In this document: piece by piece, positions 25,786 through 33,998 of the stretch
Position numbering within the stretch: position 1 is the stretch's first letter
Layout: the number at the start of each line of letters is the position of its first letter
Assembly (NCBI RefSeq): GCF_014196495.1
Contig: NZ_JACIDT010000025.1
Coordinates: 1-44,642, forward strand
Length of the DNA stretch: 44,642 nucleotides
From: Sphingobium jiangsuense
GTDB lineage: Bacteria > Pseudomonadota > Alphaproteobacteria > Sphingomonadales > Sphingomonadaceae
Direction of reading: 5' to 3'
The notes under the pieces: model-generated
The model's database searches: none
The model's input: only the letters and a program-made list of their open reading frames with translations
Told to the model about the DNA's origin: nothing
Position numbers and translations under genes: made by a program

Positions 25786-26925
25786 GTCTTCGGTGATTGC
25801 GGCGGCCATATAGACCCTGTTGCGGCCATGCTCCTTGGCCAGATACAGCGCCCGGTCCGCGGCCTTCAGTGCGTCGCGCGGCGTGGGATAGTTGAACACG
25901 TCGGCCACCCCGCCGGAAAAGCTCACCTGCGCCATGCGCTCGCCGCTGTTGCGGTCGACCAGGTTGCGCGCGGCGAGGTCGGCCCTGGTCTGGTCCACGA
26001 TCTCGCATGCCTCGCTGACGCTCTTGCCCCGGAACAGCAGCACGAATTCCTCGCCGCCGTGACGCGCGACATGGCATTTCTCGCTGGAAATGCGCGCGAA
26101 GAGCGACCCCACGAAGCGCAGCACGCGGTCGCCGGTGTCATGGCCGTGGGTGTCGTTGATATGCTTGAAATGGTCGATGTCGCAGAACGCCACGCTCAGC
26201 GCCTCGCCCTTCGCCGACGCCGCCTTCACCTCTTCCTTCAGGAACACCTCGAACGCGCGGCGGTTGGGCAGGCCGGTCAGATGATCCTGCTCGGCCGCCT
26301 TGCGCGCGCTTTCCAGACTCTGCTGCAAGGCATTGGTCTTTTTCTGGTTCTCGCGCATTTCCGCTTCGATCTGCCGGGTCTTGTCGACCATCGAGCGGGT
26401 GAGGTCCACCAGCGCGCTCACCAGTTGCTCGGGCGAATGATCGCTCTCGATCTCGCTGACCTGCGCCTGCAAGGCCTCGCCATAGGACGAAGCCGAAGTG
26501 CGGGATTCGGTGGCGAGGAGATGGAAGCGGTCGAGATTTTCCTCGACCGAGGTCAGCATCCGGCTCAGCCCGTCGACCGTCAACTCCTTCGAATGGCGTT
26601 CCGTGATGATCTTTTCGGCCAACACGTTGGTGATCTGCCCGCGTTCCTTCAAAATGGCGCACACCGCCTTTTCGATCTCATGATCGTTGCCCGTCAGATA
26701 ATCGAGCGCGAGGCCGAAATTGACCGGCGTGATATCCAGATCATGGGCGAACAGGAAGGAACCGACATCCTCGTAGAGCTGGCGCCGCCGCTCGATTTCC
26801 CGGCTGGACCCGTTGCGGGATCCCTCGCGCGAGCTGGCTTCGACCGACAGGGACTGCATTTCGTCCGCCGACAATCCTTTGGCCCAATTGGCGATTCGCC
26901 TGGTGAAACCTATCTGCGCGTTCAT
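25783..26925 (-). CDS. diguanylate cyclase with an alpha-helical N-terminus
   Basis: 380 residues, soluble. N-terminal ~210 residues are helical without a named sensor that I recognise (LYEDVGSFLFAHDLDITPVNFGLALDYLTG opens it), followed by a coiled coil (DKTRQIEAEMRENQKKTNALQQSLESARKAAEQD) and a GGDEF domain starting DHLTGLPNRRAF. The active site is RHGGEEFVLLF, an active-type sequence. The RxxD inhibitory site is missing (SEKC at that place), so product feedback is unlikely, in contrast to the enzyme at 7450. Start ATG at 26925. The stop codon is the last base triplet of the palindromic element. Confidence 0.88.
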   Translation of the reverse strand: MNAQIGFTRRIANWAKGLSADEMQSLSVEASSREGSRNGSSREIERRRQLYEDVGSFLFAHDLDITPVNFGLALDYLTGNDHEIEKAVCAILKERGQITNVLAEKIITERHSKELTVDGLSRMLTSVEENLDRFHLLATESRTSASSYGEALQAQVSEIESDHSPEQLVSALVDLTRSMVDKTRQIEAEMRENQKKTNALQQSLESARKAAEQDHLTGLPNRRAFEVFLKEEVKAASAKGEALSVAFCDIDHFKHINDTHGHDTGDRVLRFVGSLFARISSEKCHVARHGGEEFVLLFRGKSVSEACEIVDQTRADLAARNLVDRNSGERMAQVSFSGGVADVFNYPTPRDALKAADRALYLAKEHGRNRVYMAAAITED

Positions 26926-27028
26926 CCCTGATGCCCGTTCAATATTAGCTGTGAGCATCAATACGGCAGAAGCGGTAAATAATTTCGTAGCACGCAACGC
27001 TTTTGGTGAAAAAGCCGTTCAGCCTCTT

Positions 27029-27904
27029 TCAGACGGTCTGCCCCACCAGCCAGTCGTGGAAGATGCGGACGGCGCGGTTCTGCAACGCGCGCGGGCGGCA
27101 GACGAAGAAATAGCGATAGGGGCTCTCGACATCCTGATCGAACAGCCGCGCCAGCCGCGCATCGTGCGAATAATCGTAATGGCTGGCGAGCATGACCGCG
27201 ACGCCCAGCCCCTGCGCGGCGGCTTCCAGCATCAGCGGGCCCGAATCATAGGTATCGATCGCCATCGGCTGGATGTCGCCGCAGCCGACGCTTTCCTTCC
27301 AGTCGTCGAAGATGGTGGGCATGTCGCGATGGATCAGCAGCGTATGCCGTTTCAGGTCCTCCGGCCCGGTCACCGGGTTGCGCTCCAGCTGATCGCGATT
27401 GCCGAAGAGATAGATATATTCGCGACTCAACTCGTGCACGTAAAGGGCGGGGTCGACCTCCCGCGCCAGCACGATAGCCGCGTCCAGCCCCTCGCCCAGC
27501 CGCGCCACCGCATGGGGCGTGGTTTCGATATCGAGGTGCAGCGTGGGATAGGCCTGACGCAGCTCTCCCATCAGCGGCAGCAGCCGTTGCGATGCAAAAA
27601 GCGGCATCACCGCAAGGCGCAAACGCAGCTGGGTTCCGCCGTTCATCAGCTTTTCGACCGCGACGGACATTGCATCGAGCGCAGGCGCGATATCGTTGAG
27701 CAGGCCCAATCCGTCCGCGTTGATCTCCAGCGCCTGGTGCTTGCGCTCGAAAAGCGGACGGCCGACATAACGCTCCAGCGCCTGGATGCGCCTGCTGAGC
27801 GCAGGGGTCGAAAGCGCGAGCTCTTCCGCCGCGGCTTTCACGGAACCGAGCCGGGCGACCTGCACAAACGCCTCAAGCGCCGTAAGAGGGGGCAAACGCC
27901 GCAT
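27029..27904 (-). CDS. LysR family transcriptional regulator (GcvA-like)
   Basis: 291 residues. Winged helix-turn-helix at 1-62: RRLPPLTALEAFVQVARLGSVKAAAEELALSTPALSRRIQALERYVGRPLFER, the GcvA-type opening. The rest is a periplasmic-binding-like effector domain. Target and ligand unknown. GAGG lies 8 nt before the ATG at 27904. No divergently transcribed protein gene is present upstream; the first thing on the other strand is the small-RNA candidate. An inverted repeat TTGTCG-N5-CGACAA lies 48 nt upstream. Confidence 0.9.
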   Translation of the reverse strand: MRRLPPLTALEAFVQVARLGSVKAAAEELALSTPALSRRIQALERYVGRPLFERKHQALEINADGLGLLNDIAPALDAMSVAVEKLMNGGTQLRLRLAVMPLFASQRLLPLMGELRQAYPTLHLDIETTPHAVARLGEGLDAAIVLAREVDPALYVHELSREYIYLFGNRDQLERNPVTGPEDLKRHTLLIHRDMPTIFDDWKESVGCGDIQPMAIDTYDSGPLMLEAAAQGLGVAVMLASHYDYSHDARLARLFDQDVESPYRYFFVCRPRALQNRAVRIFHDWLVGQTV

Positions 27905-27951
27905 TCATCCTCATGCTTGCTACGGGTTGTTATGCGCTCCTCATGCCTCAA

Positions 27952-27968
27952 TTGTCGGAGTACGACAA
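27952..27968. promoter_or_regulatory. palindrome upstream of the LysR gene, possible regulator site
   Basis: TTGTCG-GAGTA-CGACAA, perfect 6-bp dyad, 48 nt before the LysR start. LysR proteins bind dyads of this size and often repress themselves. Confidence 0.4.
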
Positions 27969-28078
27969 CTGCCCCAGCACAGAAAATCGGTGGAAAGAAA
28001 TACGGAATTTCTGAATTGCAGTTTTTGCAATCGAGATCGCGACCTTCGCACTTGCACAAAATCATCCCGCAGCGCACA

Positions 28079-28147
28079 TAGGAGAGGCCTTTCAGGCATC
28101 CTCTCCTAATAAACTTTCAAGGGTCAGCCTCGGCTGGCCCTTTTTTT
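28079..28147 (+). ncRNA. candidate small RNA ending in a rho-independent terminator
   Basis: On the plus strand, with no protein gene before it, a 9-bp hairpin TAGGAGAGG/CCTCTCCTA (28079-28087 with 28100-28108) with a CCT/AGG inner stem is followed by CTTTC-containing single strand and a strong terminator (28119-28147). The CCTCTCC arm is complementary to ribosome binding sites, as in several alphaproteobacterial regulatory RNAs. The 5' end and promoter are not determined; an earlier hairpin at 28015-28031 could belong to the same transcript. Confidence 0.4.
28119..28147 (+). terminator. orphan rho-independent terminator
   Basis: AAGGGTCAGC pairs with GCTGGCCCTT (one T-G pair) and runs into seven T, the strongest T-run in the window. 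No annotated gene lies upstream on this strand for over 2 kb. Confidence 0.85.
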
Positions 28148-28172
28148 GAGGTAGGGATGTCCGCTCCCACTC

Positions 28173-28211
28173 CCGTTCGCCCTGAGCCCTTCGACAGGCT
28201 CAGCCCGACGG
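28173..28211 (-). repeat. intergenic repeat family A, copy 4 (reverse)
   Basis: CCGTTCGCCCTGAGCCC, then TTCGACAGGCTCAGCCCG and ACGG: the full-length element in the opposite orientation. Confidence 0.75.
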
Positions 28212-28410
28212 GCTCTTATGTCAGGCAATGATCGCAACCCTTCCCCGCCCAATCCGCTCGCACAGAACAACCGCTTTTTTCGCCCGCCGGCCAGGCAAAC
28301 CGGCTTTTGGGCTTTCGCTCTCGCCGGACGCAGGATAGAGCCGCTTCCAGACCGGCCGCCGTCAGGGCCCTGGGCCGGTTCCTCGTTGCGAATGGGAATT
28401 GTTCATCTCG

Positions 28411-28983
28411 ATGCACAGTATCGCGGACCATCTGAAATTCTTCCGCCAGTTCCTGCGATCCCCCAAGATGGTCGGCTCCGTCATCCCGACCTCGCAGATC
28501 GTGATCGATCATCTGCTGGCGGCGGTGGACTGGTCCGCGACCAGGGTGTTCGTCGAATATGGCCCCGGCATGGGCACCTTCACCCGCCCGATTCTCGACC
28601 GGCTCGGCCCCGACGCGCGGCTGATCGCGATCGATACCTGCCGCGATTTCATCGACCATCTGGGCGACGCCATCGCCGACCCCCGGCTGCGTCTGGTGCA
28701 CGGCTCGGCCGCCGACATCGAAAGCATATTGGCCGAAGAAGCCGGCGGGCTCCCGGCCGATTATGTGATTTCCGGCCTGCCCTTCTCCACCCTGCCCCCC
28801 GGCGTCGGCGACGGCATCATGGCGGCGACGGAACGCGCGCTCGCACCCGGCGGCGCCTTACTGATCTATCAATATTCGACATTCGTGCTGCCGCTGCTGC
28901 GCCGCTGCTTCACCAACATCCGCTACCGCCGGTTATGGCGCAACGTCCCGCCCTGCTTCGTCTTCGTCGCCCGCAAGGGGTGA
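28411..28983 (+). CDS. class I SAM-dependent methyltransferase, phospholipid N-methyltransferase-like
   Basis: 190-residue Rossmann methyltransferase. SAM motif I is VFVEYGPGMGTFTRPIL, followed by the acidic LIAIDTCRDF; a late GLPFSTLPPGV stands where a catalytic motif IV is expected. The N-terminal FFRQFLRSPKMVGSVIPTS resembles PmtA-type phosphatidylethanolamine methyltransferases and rRNA adenine dimethylase relatives. Substrate is inference. The frame can start at TTG 28399 or ATG 28411; I use the ATG, but neither has a good ribosome site. Ends 10 nt from the convergent phospholipase D-like gene. Confidence 0.75.
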   Translation: MHSIADHLKFFRQFLRSPKMVGSVIPTSQIVIDHLLAAVDWSATRVFVEYGPGMGTFTRPILDRLGPDARLIAIDTCRDFIDHLGDAIADPRLRLVHGSAADIESILAEEAGGLPADYVISGLPFSTLPPGVGDGIMAATERALAPGGALLIYQYSTFVLPLLRRCFTNIRYRRLWRNVPPCFVFVARKG

Positions 28984-28993
28984 GCGTCGCGCC

Positions 28994-30169
28994 TCATTCA
29001 TAGAAGTTCAGCCGCCGCGTGACCTTGTAGTCGAGGATGCCGACGAGGAAATAGCTGATCCAGCGCTTCAGCAGGCGCAGCGGCGTCTGGCTCGCGCGGT
29101 GACGCACCGGGTCGACCTCCTCGCTCGCCTGCGCGCGCGCGTCGACGAAGGCGCGCATCCGGTCGGCCAGAGCGGCATCCTCTATCCTCAGCATGATCTC
29201 CAGATTGAGGAACAGGCTGCGCATGTCGAAATTGGCCGAGCCGATATAGACGATGTCGTCGACCACGATCAGCTTCATGTGCAGGCGGCAGGGCAGATAT
29301 TCGTAGATCCGCGCGCCGCGCCGCAGCAGCGGGCCGTAGAGCAGCCGCGCCGCCGAAACCGTCGCCGCATTGTCGGTGCGCGACGGCAACACCAGCCGCA
29401 CCCGCCCGCGCGAGGCGACGCGGCGCAGGCGCGCCAGCATACCGTTGCCGGGCGAGAAATAGGCGGCGATCATATCGACCTGCCGCGCGCGCTCCAGATC
29501 GTCCCGCACCGTCTGCGCCCAGGGGCTGAGACGGCGCGCCGGACCGCCCACCAGCCAGCGCAAAGGCGCGCGCCGGTCCTTCCAGCCGCGCACCATCGCC
29601 CGCAGGCGACGGAAGCGCTGATGCGGCGAGGTCACCCAGCCCCAGAGCCACCGATACCAGCGCGCCAGCATCTGCGCCTCCGGCCCCTCGATCACCAGCC
29701 CCAGATCGTGCCAGCAATCCTCCTCCGGTATGCCGAAATAGGCGTCGGCGATGTTGAAGCCGCCGATCATCGCCCGTGCATCGTCGGCAATGGCCATTTT
29801 CTGATGGTTGCGGATGAGATAGCGCGTCGACCAGCTCGATCCGAACCAGCGCACCTGCCCGCCCATCCGCTCCAGCGGCGTGAAGAAACCGGAGGGCAGC
29901 GCGCCGCAGCCGAAGGCATCGACCATCAGCGTCACCTCGACCCCGCGCCGAGCCGCGCGCACCAGACGCGCCAGCACCAGACGCCCGCTCGCATCGGCGG
30001 CGAAGATATAATAATAGAGCTTGAGGCTTTCCCGCGCCCCGTCGATCAGCGCGACCAGCATGTCGCGCAGGTCGGGGCCGCTGCCGCTGATCGTCAGGCG
30101 GTTGCCATCCAGTTCATGTTCCAGCCTGTCGCCGGAGGAGAGATCGTCTTTCGGCTGCGCGAGACTCAT
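28994..30169 (-). CDS. phospholipase D-like protein, cardiolipin synthase B type
   Basis: 391 residues with two HKD motifs: NHQKMAIADD (H-x-K-x4-D) near residue 121 and LHMKLIVVDD near 298, each followed by the IGGFN or IGSANFD Gly-Asn pair. Two motifs in one chain mark the phospholipase D/cardiolipin synthase superfamily. No N-terminal membrane helices, which fits ClsB rather than ClsA; ClsB-like enzymes make cardiolipin or phosphatidylglycerol. A tail helix region WISYFLVGILDYKVTRRL may touch the membrane. Adjacent to the PmtA-like gene. Confidence 0.85.
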   Translation of the reverse strand: MSLAQPKDDLSSGDRLEHELDGNRLTISGSGPDLRDMLVALIDGARESLKLYYYIFAADASGRLVLARLVRAARRGVEVTLMVDAFGCGALPSGFFTPLERMGGQVRWFGSSWSTRYLIRNHQKMAIADDARAMIGGFNIADAYFGIPEEDCWHDLGLVIEGPEAQMLARWYRWLWGWVTSPHQRFRRLRAMVRGWKDRRAPLRWLVGGPARRLSPWAQTVRDDLERARQVDMIAAYFSPGNGMLARLRRVASRGRVRLVLPSRTDNAATVSAARLLYGPLLRRGARIYEYLPCRLHMKLIVVDDIVYIGSANFDMRSLFLNLEIMLRIEDAALADRMRAFVDARAQASEEVDPVRHRASQTPLRLLKRWISYFLVGILDYKVTRRLNFYE

Positions 30170-30313
30170 GACCCACCATGGCGCGCCGGAGCCGGGGATG
30201 CCATCGCTTTTTATCCGCCGCGCTGCCGGAAAGGCCGGAAATGAAGGGCGGTCATATTCCTTACAACATGAGCGTTGAAAGCGGGTAGGAGCGGAAAGCG
30301 GAAGTTCCGCTCT

Positions 30314-30356
30314 CCGTTCGGGCTGAGCTTGTCGAAGGGTTCAGTGCAAAAGGTTC
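30314..30356 (+). repeat. intergenic repeat family A, copy 5
   Basis: CCGTTCGGGCTGAGCTTG then TCGAAGGGTTCAGTGC; 3' part diverged (AAAAGGTTC instead of GAACGG). Confidence 0.65.
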
Positions 30357-30408
30357 TGTTATCGCAGCGGCGCCCCACCAGAGCCGTGTTTGCAACGGAT
30401 ATAATCGC

Positions 30409-30447
30409 AAAAAAGGGCGGGTGCGCCCGGCGCCCCGCCCCCTTTTT
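30409..30447 (-). terminator. terminator of the TonB-dependent receptor gene
   Basis: AAAAAGGGCGGG pairs with CCCGCCCCCTTTTT; read on the minus strand it ends in six T, 17 nt past the receptor stop. Symmetry makes it usable in both directions. Confidence 0.8.
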
Positions 30448-30463
30448 CCATCGCTACGCGGCC

Positions 30464-32932
30464 TCAGTAACGATAACCCAGCGTCACGCCATAGGTGCGC
30501 GGCGGCAGCCAGGTGGCGCCGATGATACGGCCGGTCGAGATCGCGAAGGTCGAGCTGGCGCGCAGCGTATCACGGATGTTCTTGATCCACAGCGATGCGG
30601 TCAGGTCGTCCTTGGCGGAGGTCCAGCGCAACGCGGCGTCGAACAGCGTATAGGCCTTCGCGCCTTCCTCCAGGCGGTTGAACTCCGTGAAATAGACGGT
30701 GCTCTTGCCCGACATGTCGCCCGCAAGGGTGACGGTGCCCGCCTGCTCGTCATCCACCAGATCGACCTCGGCATGGACGTTGTACGACCAGCGCGGCGAG
30801 TTGCGGGTGTAATTGCCCGCCAACTGGATGGAGCACGGCCCGTTGGCGTTGAGCGAGCCCGGCAGGCAGGGCGCGCCGAACGCGGTCGAATCCGGGTTGG
30901 TCACCGGATCGTAGGCGGGCTGGCCCGGCTGCGCGACGTTGCGCGGGTCGAGCGGATCGACCGTCACGAAATCCTTGTACTTGCTGTCGGTGTAGGACAC
31001 GCCGCCCGACAGGCGGACGCGGTGCACCGGCCGCAGCATCCACTCGATCTCGACGCCCTTCGCCTCGGTCCGCGCGGCATTCTCGAAGATCGTCGTATAG
31101 CCGGTGGGGCCGCCGCCGACCGTCTTGTTGATCTGCAGATCCTTGAGCTTGTACCAATAGCCCGCGACGTTGAACGTCAGCTTGCGGTCCAGCATCTCCA
31201 GCTTCGCGCCGACCTCATGATTCTTCATCTTTTCCGGCCGCACGATGGTGGAACTGCCCGCCGCATTCTCGCCCGACCCGGCCTTGAAGCCTTCGGAATA
31301 GGTATAATAGAGCAAGATGTTGCGGTCCGGCTGCCAGCTCAGGCCGATTTCCGGCGTGAAGTCCTTGAAGGTCTTCTGCCGGTAGGTGCCGCCCTGCGTA
31401 TAGGGGGCGTCGGTGAAGGCCAGCACCGCGCCCGCCGCCGGGTTGGCGTTGGCGGTCATCACGACCGACATGTTGGCGGTCGACACCTTCTCATGGCTGA
31501 ACCGCCCGCCCAGTTTCAGCGTCAGGCCGGTGAGGCCCGCCGCCTTTTCGAGATCGAAGTTGAGCTGACCGAACGCCGCCCAGGCCTCGGTATTGAGGCG
31601 GGAGCGCAGGCAGACGCGGTTGGGCGCGACGCCGGTGGGGAAGTCGCAGAGATAATCCGCATAGGCGAGGCTGATCGAGCCGGGCGCCACGGCCACGCCG
31701 TCGATGGTCGTCGGGCGGGTGGCGAGGAAGGCGATGTTGCTCGCCATGCCCTCCGTGGAGCTCAGGCCGACCTGGTCGCGCGGGCGCTGATGCTCGCCGA
31801 AATAATAGAGGCCGACGACGCCGTTGACGATGTCACTGTCATATTTGACCTGGAATTCGTTGCTCCACTGCTTCGCGTCGATGGTGCGCGTCTGCACGGT
31901 GGTGGGGTTCGGCAGCTGGTTCACCACCGCCGAGATATCCAGATCCTGGATCAGCTGGGTCTTGAAACGCCGGTAATTGGCGATGTTGGTGACGGAGAAG
32001 GCGTCGCTCAGTTCCCAGTTCAGCGTCGCCGTGTAGGACTGGCTCCTGGTATCGACCGACGGCGGCTCGTCGCTGCCGAGATCGCGCGGCTTCGTCGCTA
32101 TGCCCGCCGGGCCGAGCGTCGCCAGACGCGCCACGCCGGGGAAGGCCGGGCCATAATAATGCACCGCGCCGCTATTGTCGTTCTGGCGGAAATATTCGGC
32201 GGCCAGCAGCAGGTCGGCGGTTTCGGAGAACAGGATCTGCGCCTGGCCGCGCACCATCTTGCGGTTGAGGTCGTCGACGTCCCAGCCGTTGAACGGATCG
32301 CGGCCATAGCCGTCGCGCAACTCGTTCTTGCCGGCGATGCGCACGCGCAGCCAGTCGGCGATCGGGCCGGAAATCGCCGCTTCCGCGGTGATCGCGTTAT
32401 AATTGCCATAGCCCAGGCGCACATAGCCGGAGGTGTCGACGGTCGGCTTGGCGGTGATGATGTTGATCGAGCCGCCGACCGCGTTCCGCCCGTACAGGCT
32501 GCCCTGCGGCCCGCGCAGCACCTCGACCCGCTCGACATCGAACAGCGAGGTCAGCTGCGCTTCGGCGCGGGCGACATAGGCGCCGTCGACATGCAGCGCG
32601 ACGCCGGTGCTGCTGCCGGTGGTGGAGGTGTTGGCGCCCACGCCGCGGATGAACACCTTGGCCTGGTTGAAGTCATTGCCGAAGGTGACCGAGGGGACCA
32701 GCTGCTGCATGTCCTGCAAATTGCTGATGCCCGCATTGGCGAGCGCGTCGGCGCTGACGGCGGAAACAGCGACGCTGACATCCTGCAACGACTGCTCGCG
32801 CTTCTGCGCGGTCACGATGATCTCGTTATAGCCATTTTCGGCGGCGCCATTATCCTGCGCGGCAGCCTGCTGCGCGATGACGATCGCAGCGGCGGATGCA
32901 GAAAAAATCGCACATTTCCTGAATGTACGCAT
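30464..32932 (-). CDS. TonB-dependent outer-membrane receptor
   Basis: 822 residues. Signal peptide MRTFRKCAIFSASAAAIVIA ending AQA, then a TonB box (NEIIVTAQKR), a plug domain with LVPSVTFGND, FIRGVG and ERVEVLRGPQGSLYGRNAVGGSINIITAKP, and a long beta-barrel ending in YGVTLGYRY with terminal aromatic. Imports a large substrate (siderophore, vitamin, glycan or aromatic) using TonB energy; the ligand cannot be told from sequence and no degradation or FecI/FecR-type genes flank it. The AGGGAGAGA ribosome site fixes the start. A TATAGT box at 32990-32985 could be its -10. Confidence 0.95.
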   Translation of the reverse strand: MRTFRKCAIFSASAAAIVIAQQAAAQDNGAAENGYNEIIVTAQKREQSLQDVSVAVSAVSADALANAGISNLQDMQQLVPSVTFGNDFNQAKVFIRGVGANTSTTGSSTGVALHVDGAYVARAEAQLTSLFDVERVEVLRGPQGSLYGRNAVGGSINIITAKPTVDTSGYVRLGYGNYNAITAEAAISGPIADWLRVRIAGKNELRDGYGRDPFNGWDVDDLNRKMVRGQAQILFSETADLLLAAEYFRQNDNSGAVHYYGPAFPGVARLATLGPAGIATKPRDLGSDEPPSVDTRSQSYTATLNWELSDAFSVTNIANYRRFKTQLIQDLDISAVVNQLPNPTTVQTRTIDAKQWSNEFQVKYDSDIVNGVVGLYYFGEHQRPRDQVGLSSTEGMASNIAFLATRPTTIDGVAVAPGSISLAYADYLCDFPTGVAPNRVCLRSRLNTEAWAAFGQLNFDLEKAAGLTGLTLKLGGRFSHEKVSTANMSVVMTANANPAAGAVLAFTDAPYTQGGTYRQKTFKDFTPEIGLSWQPDRNILLYYTYSEGFKAGSGENAAGSSTIVRPEKMKNHEVGAKLEMLDRKLTFNVAGYWYKLKDLQINKTVGGGPTGYTTIFENAARTEAKGVEIEWMLRPVHRVRLSGGVSYTDSKYKDFVTVDPLDPRNVAQPGQPAYDPVTNPDSTAFGAPCLPGSLNANGPCSIQLAGNYTRNSPRWSYNVHAEVDLVDDEQAGTVTLAGDMSGKSTVYFTEFNRLEEGAKAYTLFDAALRWTSAKDDLTASLWIKNIRDTLRASSTFAISTGRIIGATWLPPRTYGVTLGYRY

Positions 32933-33097
32933 GATGTCTCTCCCTGTTTGCATGGCCGGATGATAACCCTCCGGCCTGTCCGCTACTATAAACCGGCGGA
33001 TCGGCCCATCCAGCAAAATGTCCACTCTGGATACAAATATTGTATTTTCGCCCGCCCCCTGCGGCAGTTTTGCAACAGGCTGCGAAACAGGGAAATA

Positions 33098-33126
33098 TTG
33101 ACTCGCCACCCCCCTGTTGGTAGACG
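33098..33126 (+). promoter_or_regulatory. predicted promoter of rpoZ
   Basis: TTGACT (33098-33103), 17-nt spacer, TAGACG (33121-33126). Predicted start near 33133, leaving about 28 nt with AGGAGG before rpoZ. Confidence 0.55.
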
Positions 33127-33160
33127 GCGCTTTCGCTTTTTCATTTGTTCAGGAGGCCCG

Positions 33161-33505
33161 ATGGCCCGCGTTACTGTCGAAGATTGCGTCGACAAGGTTA
33201 CGAACCGTTTTGACCTCGTATTGCTGGCCGCCCAGCGCGCGCGCGAGATTTCCGGCGGCGCCGAGCTGACCGTCGATCGCGACCGGGACAAGAACCCCGT
33301 CGTCGCGCTGCGCGAGATCGCGGAAGAGACGGTTTCACCGGACGACCTGCGCGAGGCCCTGATCGGTGACCTGCAGAAGGTCCGCATCGACGATGACGAC
33401 ATGCCCGACGAAATCGGCAGCATCGCCCAGTCGGCGGAAGCGCTTCGCCTGACGGCGGCGGCGCCCCCGCGCAACCAGAATATCGGCGGCGATTACGACG
33501 GATAA
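33161..33505 (+). CDS. rpoZ: RNA polymerase omega subunit
   Basis: 114 residues opening MARVTVEDCVDKVTNRFDLVLLAAQRAREI, the omega signature including the segment that wraps the beta-prime C-terminus, then NPVVALREIAEETVSPDDL. Assists polymerase assembly and ppGpp response. Perfect AGGAGG six nt before the ATG. It is a single-gene unit with own promoter and terminator; the frequent neighbour spoT/relA is not here. Confidence 0.97.
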   Translation: MARVTVEDCVDKVTNRFDLVLLAAQRAREISGGAELTVDRDRDKNPVVALREIAEETVSPDDLREALIGDLQKVRIDDDDMPDEIGSIAQSAEALRLTAAAPPRNQNIGGDYDG

Positions 33506-33542
33506 CAGAAACGCCACCGGAATTTAGGGGGAGGAAGGAAAG

Positions 33543-33572
33543 CCCGGTCACCGCAAGAGTGGCCGGGTTTTT
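33543..33572 (+). terminator. rho-independent terminator of rpoZ
   Basis: 9-bp stem CCCGGTCAC/GTGGCCGGG (one T-G pair) around CGCAAGA, then five T. Confidence 0.9.
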
Positions 33573-33675
33573 CTGTTCCGGCTGCTCCCGCGCCGCCCCC
33601 GCCGGGCCGTGCGGCAGGAACAAATGCCACGCCCAAACGCTTATTCTCCACCGAAATGAACGATGGAGAGGTCAA

Positions 33676-33753
33676 ATGGGCAAGGGCATTTTACTCTGGC
33701 TGCTCGGCGTACCGATCCCGATCATCTTGCTCCTCTGGCTTTTCTTCCATTGA
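33676..33753 (+). CDS. 25-residue single-helix membrane protein
   Basis: Reads MGKGILLWLLGVPIPIILLL then WLFFH, essentially one hydrophobic helix with a short basic N-terminus and a VPIP kink. GGAGAGGTCAA precedes the ATG, a very good ribosome site. I believe very similar miniature proteins (MGKGI..WLLG.P.P..) are encoded in other alphaproteobacteria, from memory and not checked. Function unknown. Lies between the rpoZ terminator and a family B repeat. Confidence 0.6.
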   Translation: MGKGILLWLLGVPIPIILLLWLFFH

Positions 33754-33834
33754 GGGGGCGACGGCCTTTCGGGGGATGTATCGCCTAATTTGGTAAGGTC
33801 CGGTTTGGGTAGGAGAGCGGACCTTCGCCTATAC

Positions 33835-33912
33835 CGTCACCCCAGCGAAGGCTGGGGTCGCAGGCCATGCCGCGCGCCGCCTCGTGAGATGCCAGCCTTC
33901 GCTGGCATGACG
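33835..33912 (+). repeat. intergenic palindromic repeat family B, copy 5 (co-varied)
   Basis: Left arm CCCCAGCGAAGGCTGGGG, right arm GCCAGCCTTCGCTGGC. Compared with other copies both arms changed at the matching position (C to A left, G to T right), preserving complementarity. Convergent junction with purA. Confidence 0.85.
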
Positions 33913-33998
33913 CGTCGGGAAGGGCAGGAATTGGCCGAAACCCGCCGCCCAGCAACATGGCGGGAGAGGGAAGCATCCGCCCCTCCCCCGTCCGATCC

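Larger units (their letters stand above)
27905..28410. other. 506-nt gap between the LysR gene and the methyltransferase
   Basis: No convincing coding frame. Contents in order: direct repeats TCCTCATGC (27908-27916, 27938-27946), the palindrome at 27952, a small hairpin ATTGCA/TGCAAT (28015-28031), the small-RNA candidate with its terminator, a reversed family A repeat, and about 190 nt without features. Confidence 0.6.

Noticed and set aside
30400..30405. TATAAT on the plus strand before the receptor terminator
   Set aside because: No -35 partner, and nothing to express on that strand for 2.7 kb.
30275..33505. Plus-strand frame of 1076 codons across the TonB receptor
   Set aside because: Antisense shadow over the receptor. 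Only its last 114 codons are real, as rpoZ starting at the AGGAGG-preceded ATG at 33161.
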